Source: an uncultured Bacilli bacterium
GTDB lineage: Bacteria; Bacillota_I; Bacilli_A; RF39; UBA660
DNA: 6,137 nucleotides
Reading direction: 5' to 3'
NCBI GenBank assembly: GCA_944332505.1
Contig: CALVKC010000070.1
Span: 1 to 6,137 of the forward strand
A model generated the notes under the pieces. The model saw nothing but the letters and a program-made list of their open reading frames with translations, ran no database searches and had not been told where the DNA came from. Made by a program: the position numbers and the translations under genes. Shown one piece after another: positions 6,137-6,137 of this stretch; the stretch's first letter is position 1, and the number at the start of each line of letters is the position of its first letter.

Positions 6137-6137
6137 T

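Noticed and set aside
6101..6137. Plus-strand ATG with 12 open codons to the right edge
   Set aside because: There is no Shine-Dalgarno upstream, it is too short to judge, and it is divergent from all other genes.

Overview
This is a strongly AT-rich window with low-GC Gram-positive (Bacillota, most likely Clostridia) character. Shine-Dalgarno sites are strong AGGAGG types, codons are A/T-ending, TGG encodes Trp and TGA is a stop (standard bacterial code, so not a mollicute). The proteins are rich in Ile, Asn and Lys. No species can be named from the sequence alone.

Every supportable gene lies on the minus strand, so the window reads from right to left. At the right edge, about 60 bases may be the C-terminal tail of an upstream gene. 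Next comes a 60-residue two-helix membrane protein, flanked by two related inverted repeats built on ATTACAA/TTGTAAT half-sites. A 156-bp intergenic region follows. It carries a tandem 11-bp direct repeat and a 13-bp hairpin with a T8 tract, ending about 27 bases before the first start codon of the main operon.

The main operon is tightly packed. It encodes (1) a membrane-anchored extracytoplasmic protein of 446 residues with seven propeller-blade-like repeats and a C-x4-C-x-H-x4-C cluster; (2) an ABC-transporter ATPase; (3) a very large ABC-2-type permease of about 795 residues, in effect two fused permease halves, each with a large extracytoplasmic insertion; (4) an OmpR/PhoB-family response regulator; and (5) the N-terminal part of a membrane sensor histidine kinase that runs off the left edge. 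Junctions are 21 bases, a 17-base overlap, 11 bases and 1 base, indicating cotranscription and translational coupling. Three reading frames extend upstream of their likely true starts. I moved the ATPase, permease and regulator starts to codons with good Shine-Dalgarno spacing.

Inferred role: an envelope signal is read by the kinase and perhaps by the propeller protein and the permease's outer domains. The regulator then controls transcription, plausibly of this same operon through the 11-bp direct repeat upstream of gene 1. The ABC transporter would export or detoxify a substrate, such as a peptide, antimicrobial or lipid-like compound. The substrate cannot be determined from sequence. No mobile element, CRISPR array, tRNA or rRNA is seen, and no gene-free stretch exceeds 300 bases.
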